Below are positions 59,501-64,000 of a stretch of DNA of 64,000 nucleotides, piece after piece. Position numbers and translations under genes: made by a program. A model generated the notes under the pieces. The model did not search any database and had not been told where the DNA came from. It saw only the letters and a program-made list of their open reading frames with translations. This DNA comes from Callipepla californica brunnescens (Eukaryota > Chordata > Aves > Galliformes > Odontophoridae): positions 869,885 to 933,884 of the forward strand of contig JALIRH010000122.1 in assembly GCA_023055505.1 (NCBI GenBank), written 5' to 3'. The first letter of the stretch is position 1. The number at the start of each line of letters is the position of its first letter.

Positions 59501-62500
59501 CAGTAGTGGGGCATCTATGGAACACCATTGGGGGAGCTATGGGGCAGCTATGAGAAAGCTATGGGGCGGCTATAAGGCAGCAGTGAGGCAGCTGTGGGGC
59601 AGCTATGGGGCAGCTATGAAGCTGCCATGGGGCAGCATTGAGGCAGCAGTGAGTCAGCAGTGGGGAAGCTATGAGGAGGCTATTGAGATGCTATGGGGCA
59701 GCTATGGGGCAGCAGTGAGGTACCCATGGGGCAGTTATAGGGCTGCAGTGAGTTAGCTACGGGGAAGCTATTGGAAGGCAATGGGGCAGCAGTGGGGCAG
59801 CAGTGGGGCAGCTATGGAACACCATTGGGGGAGCTATGGGCCAGCTATGAGAAGGCTATGGGGCGGCTATGGGGCAGCAGAGAGGCAGCTGTGGGGCAGC
59901 TATGGGGCAGCTATGAAGCTGCCATGGGGCAGCATTGAGGCAGCAGTGAGTCAGCAGTGGGGCAGCTATGAGCAGGCTATGATGAGGCAATGCGGGAGCT
60001 ATAGGGCAGTAGTGATGCAGCAGTGAGGCAGCTATGGGGCAGCAGTGAGGCAGCTATGAGCAGGATACGGGGAGCATATGGGGCAGATATGGGGCGTCTT
60101 TGGCGCAAGAGTGGGGCAGCTATGGGGGAGCAGTGAAGCAGCTATGGGGCAACAGTGGCGCAGCTATTGGGTGGCTATGAGGCAGCCATAGGGCAGCGAC
60201 GGGGCAGCTATGAGGAGGCTATTGGGCAGCTGTGGGGCAGCAGTGTCGAAGCCATGGCGCAGCTATGGGGCAGCTATGAGGAGGCTAATGGAAGGCTATG
60301 GGGCAACAATGGGCAGCTACGAGGGAGCTATAGGGCAGCAGTGGAACAGCTATGAGGTGGCTATGGAGAGGCTATGGGGCAGTAGTGGGGTAGCTATGGG
60401 GTGGCTTTGGGGCAGCTATGGGGCAAGAGTAGGGCAGCTATGTGGCAGCTATGAGGAGGATATGGGGAGCATATGGGGCAGATATGGGGCGGCTGTGGGG
60501 CACCTATGGGGCAGCAGTGGAACAGCTATGAGCTGGCTATGGCGTGGCAGTAGTGTGGAAGCCATGGGGCAGCTCTGGGATAGCAGTGAAACAGCAGTGG
60601 GGCAGGAAAGGAGCATCAGTGAGGCAGCTATGGGGTAGCTATGAGGAGGCTATTGGAATACTACGGGTGCAGCGGTGGGGCAGCTATGAGGGGGCTATAT
60701 TGAAGCAGTGGGGCAGATAGGGGGCAGCAGTGGGGCAGCTATGTGGTGGCTATGAGGAGGTTAGGAGAAGGCTATGGGTCAGCTATGGGGCGGCTACGGG
60801 GAAAGAGTGGGGCTGCTATGGGGCAGCACTGGGGCAGCTATGGCGCAGCAGTGGGGCAGCAGTGAGTTACCTATGGGGAGGCAATGGGGCAGCAGTGAGT
60901 TAGCTATGGGGCAGATATGGAGCAGCTGTGGGGTAGATATGAGGCAACTATGTGGCAGATATGGGGCAGCAGTAAGGCAGGTATGGGGCCGTTATGGGGC
61001 AGCAGTGATGCAGCTATGGGGCAGCTATGGGGAAAGATTGGGGCAGCTATGGCAGCAGTGGGGCAGCTATGGGGAAGCAGTGATGCAGCTATGAGGAGGA
61101 TATGGCGATGCTATGGGGCAGCAGTGGGGCAGTTATGAGGAGGCTATGGGGAGGCTACGGGGCAGCTGCGGGGCAGCTTTTTGGCAGTAGTGGAGCAGGT
61201 ATGAAGCAGCAGAGGGGCAGAAGTGGGGCAGTAGTGGGGCAGCTATGGGGCGGCTATAAAGCAGTAGTGGGGCATCTAATGGGCAGTAGTGGGGCAGCTA
61301 TAAAACTGCAATGGGGCAGCTATGGAACAGCAGTGGGGCATCTATGGAACAGCACTGGGGGATCTACGGGCCAGCTATGAGGAGGCTATGGGGCGGCTAT
61401 GGAGCAGCAGTGAGGCAGCTATGGGGCAGCTATGAAGCAGCCATGGGGCAGCATTGAGGCAGCAGTGAGGCAGTAGTGGGGCACCTATAAGGAAGCAGCT
61501 ATGAGCAGGATATGGGGAGCCTATGGGGCAGACATGGGGCGGCTTTGGGGCAAGAGTGGGGCAGCTATGGGGCAGCAGAGGGGCAGCTATGAGGTGGGCT
61601 ATGGGGAGGCTATGGGGCAGCAGTGAGATAGCTATGGGTCGGCTATGGGGCAGCTGTGGGGCAGCAGTGTGGAAGCCATGGGGCAGCTATGAGGCATCAG
61701 TGAGGCAGCTATGGAGCAGCTATGAGAGGGCTATTGGAGGGCTATGGGGCAGCGGTGGGGCAGCTATGAGGGGCCTCTAGGGCAGCAGTGGGGCAGCTAT
61801 GGGGCAGCAGTGGTGCAGCTATGAGGTGGCTATAAGGAGTTTAGGAGGAGGCTATGGGTCATCTATGGAGCGGTCACGGGGAAAGAGAGGGGCAGCTATG
61901 GGGCCGCTATGAGGAGGCTATTGGAAGGCTATGGGGCAGCTCTGAGGTACCTATGGGGTACGAGTGAGGCAGCTATGAAACAGCTATGTGGTTGCATTAG
62001 GGCAGCTATAGGGCAGCAGTGGGGAAGCTATGAGGAGGCTATTGAGACGCTATGGGGCAGCTATGGGGCAGCAATGAGGTACCCAAGGGGCAGTTATTAG
62101 GCTGCAGTGAGTTAGCTACAAGGAAGCTATGGGGAGGCAATGGGGCAGTAGTGGGGCATCTAATGGGCAGTAGTGGGGCATCTATGGAACACCATTGGGG
62201 GAGCTATGGGGCAGCTATGAGAAAGCTATGGGGCGGCTATAAGGCAGCAGTGAGGCAGCTGTGGGGCAGCTATGGGGCAGCTATGAAGCTGCCATGGGGC
62301 AGCATTGAGGCAGCAGTGAGTCAGCAGTGGGGAAGCTATGAGGAGGCTATTGAGATGCTATGGGGCAGCTATGGGGCAGCAGTGAGGTACCCACATGGCA
62401 GTTATAGGGCTGCAGTGAGTTAGCTACGGGGAAGCTATGGGGTGTATATGGGGCAGTAGTGGGGCATCTAATGGGCAGTAGTGGGGCATCTATGGACCAC

Positions 62501-64000
62501 CTTTGGGGCAGCTATGGGCCAGCTATGAGAAGGCTATGGGGCGGTTATAGGGCAGCAGTGAGGCAGCTGTGGGGCAGCTATGGGGCAGCTACGAAGCTGC
62601 CATGGGGCAGCATTGAGGCAGCAGTGAGTCAGCAGTGGGGAAGCTATGAGGAGGCTATTGAGATGCTATGGGGCAGCTATGGGGCAGCAGTGAGGTACCC
62701 ATGGGGCAGTTATAGGGCTGCAGTAAGTTAGCTACGGGGAAGCTATGGGGAGGCAATGGGGCAGCACTGGAACAGCAGTGGGGCAGCAGTGGGGCAATAG
62801 TGGGGCAGCTATGGGGCAGTAGTGGGGCATCTATGGGACACCATTGGGGGAGCTATGGGCCAGCTCTATGAAGCTGCCATGGGGCAGCATTGAGGCAGCA
62901 GTGAGTCAGCAGTGGGGCAGCTATGAGGAGGCTATGATGAGGCAATGCGGGAGCTATAGGTCAGTAGTGATGCAGCAGTGGGGCAGCAATAAGGGAAGCA
63001 GTGAGGCAGCTATGGGGCAGCAGTGAGGCAGCTATGAGCAGGATACGGGGTGCATATGGGGCAGATATGGGGCGTCTTTGGCGCAAGAGTGGGGCAGGCT
63101 ATGGGGGAGCAGCAGTGAAGCAGCTTATGGGGGCAACAGTGGCGCAGCTATTGGGTGGCTATGAGGCAGCCATAGGGCAGCGACGGGGCAGCTATGAGGA
63201 GGCTATTGGGCAGCTGTGGGGCAGCAGTGTCGAAGCCATGGCGCAGCTATGGGGCAGCTATGAGGAGGCCAATGGAAGGCTATGGGGGCAGCAGTGGAAC
63301 AGCTATGAGGTGGCTATGGAGAGGCTAATGGGGCACCTGTGGGGCAGGAGTGTGGAAGCCATGGGGCAGCTATGAGGCATCAGTGAGGCAGCTATGGAGC
63401 AGCTATGAGGAGGCTATTGGAGGGCTATGGGGCAGCGGTGGGGCAGCTAAGGGGGCTCTAGGGCAGCAGTGGGGCAGCTATGGGGCAGCAGAGGTGCAGC
63501 TATGAGGTGGCTATTGGAAGGCTATGGGGCAGCTCTGAGGTACCTATGGGGTGACGAGTGAGGCAGCTATGAAACAGCTATGTGGTTGCATTAGGGCAGC
63601 TATAGGGCAGCAGTGGGGAAGCTATGAGGAGGCTATTGAGACGCTATGGGGCAGCTATGGGGCAGCAGTGAGGTACCCACATGGCAGTTATAGGGCTGCA
63701 GTGAGTTAGCTACGGGGAAGCTATGGGGTGTCTATGGGGCAGTAGTGGGGCATCTAATGGGCAGTAGTGGGGCATCTATGGACCACCTTTGGGGCAGCTA
63801 TGGGCCAGCTATGAGAAGGCTATGGGGCGGTTATAGGGCAGCAGTGAGGCAGCTGTGGGGCAGCTATGGGGCAGCTACGAAGCTGCCATGGGGCAGCATT
63901 GAGGCAGCAGTGAGTCAGCAGTGGGGCAGCTATGAGGAGGCTATGATGAGGCAATGCTGGAGCTATAGATCAGTAGTGATGCAGCAGTGGAGCAGTAATA
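44546..64000 (+). repeat. 11-bp minisatellite array 2 (G-rich on plus strand), runs off window
   Basis: The same 11-bp family as array 1 but in opposite orientation, continuing to the window end. A higher-order repeat of 5,731-5,735 bp is seen by comparing 48,315-54,045, 54,050-59,780 and 59,781 onward. The first unit (44.5-48.3 kb) is structurally different and contains the 308-bp duplication shared with array 1. No exon was seen inside. Confidence 0.95.

Noticed and set aside
27060..64000. Dozens of open frames encoding (GQLWGSYGAAM)n-like repeats in the arrays
   Set aside because: The 11-bp unit is not a multiple of three, so all three frames on one strand give the same 11-residue periodic peptide by arithmetic. 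There are no splice signals, conserved starts or non-repeat domains, so I treat them as non-coding.
44546..64000. Resemblance of the G-rich, AGCT-containing repeat to immunoglobulin switch regions
   Set aside because: Monomers contain GGGG and AGCT, but no immunoglobulin exon lies nearby and the host gene is SGF29. The likeness is only compositional.

Overview
The window looks like vertebrate nuclear DNA, most likely from a bird (probably a galliform) and from a GC-rich microchromosome or subtelomeric region. The support is spliced genes with GT-AG introns, a CR1 LINE carrying the avian-type 3' octamer tail, short solo LTRs with 5-bp target duplications, vertebrate telomere-type repeats, CpG-island promoters and introns packed with G/C-skewed minisatellites. 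No bacterial genes, CRISPR array, rRNA or tRNA was seen. Comparisons with human XPO1 and SGF29 are from memory, not from a search.

Left part (1-25,369): several copies of one segment carrying a broken, intron-containing partial copy of exportin-1 (XPO1/CRM1). The most complete copy lies on the minus strand at 14,643-24,418. It has nine exon remnants, roughly residues 340-840 of about 1,070. One intron holds a 5'-truncated CR1 that is itself split by a 904-bp solo LTR. The part from 19,211 to 25,369 is repeated in direct orientation at 1-6,157. The part from 13,681 to 19,454 is repeated in inverted orientation at 6,568-12,341, giving a palindrome with two 5,774-bp arms. I could align the arms without an indel and noted about a dozen base differences. 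Its 1.3-kb centre is degenerate TTAGGG repeat meeting CCCTAA repeat in an end-to-end arrangement. A 410-bp patch of the minisatellite that dominates the right part joins the direct copy to the inverted one.

Right part (25,370-64,000): a CpG-island promoter drives SGF29, the H3K4me3-reading subunit of the SAGA and ATAC histone acetyltransferase complexes, on the plus strand. Its first two exons (26,496-26,914) and last three exons (41,266-42,656) are recognisable. The exons for the middle of the protein are absent; that place is filled by about 13.4 kb of an 11-bp minisatellite. A splice acceptor with the exon start is triplicated, and the normal stop is lost next to a tandem duplication of the gene end. 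A second CpG-rich promoter region follows at about 42.84-43.16 kb with one unidentified candidate exon. Then the same 11-bp minisatellite, in opposite orientation, runs from 44.5 kb to the window end.

The minisatellite has a higher-order repeat of about 5,731 bp, which equals 521 x 11. It is present about 1.6 times in the first array and about 3.4 times in the second. I found no new enzymatic or defence system. What stands out is structural: the telomere-fusion-like palindrome, the repeated XPO1 relic, and the inverted higher-order arrays that have invaded SGF29.
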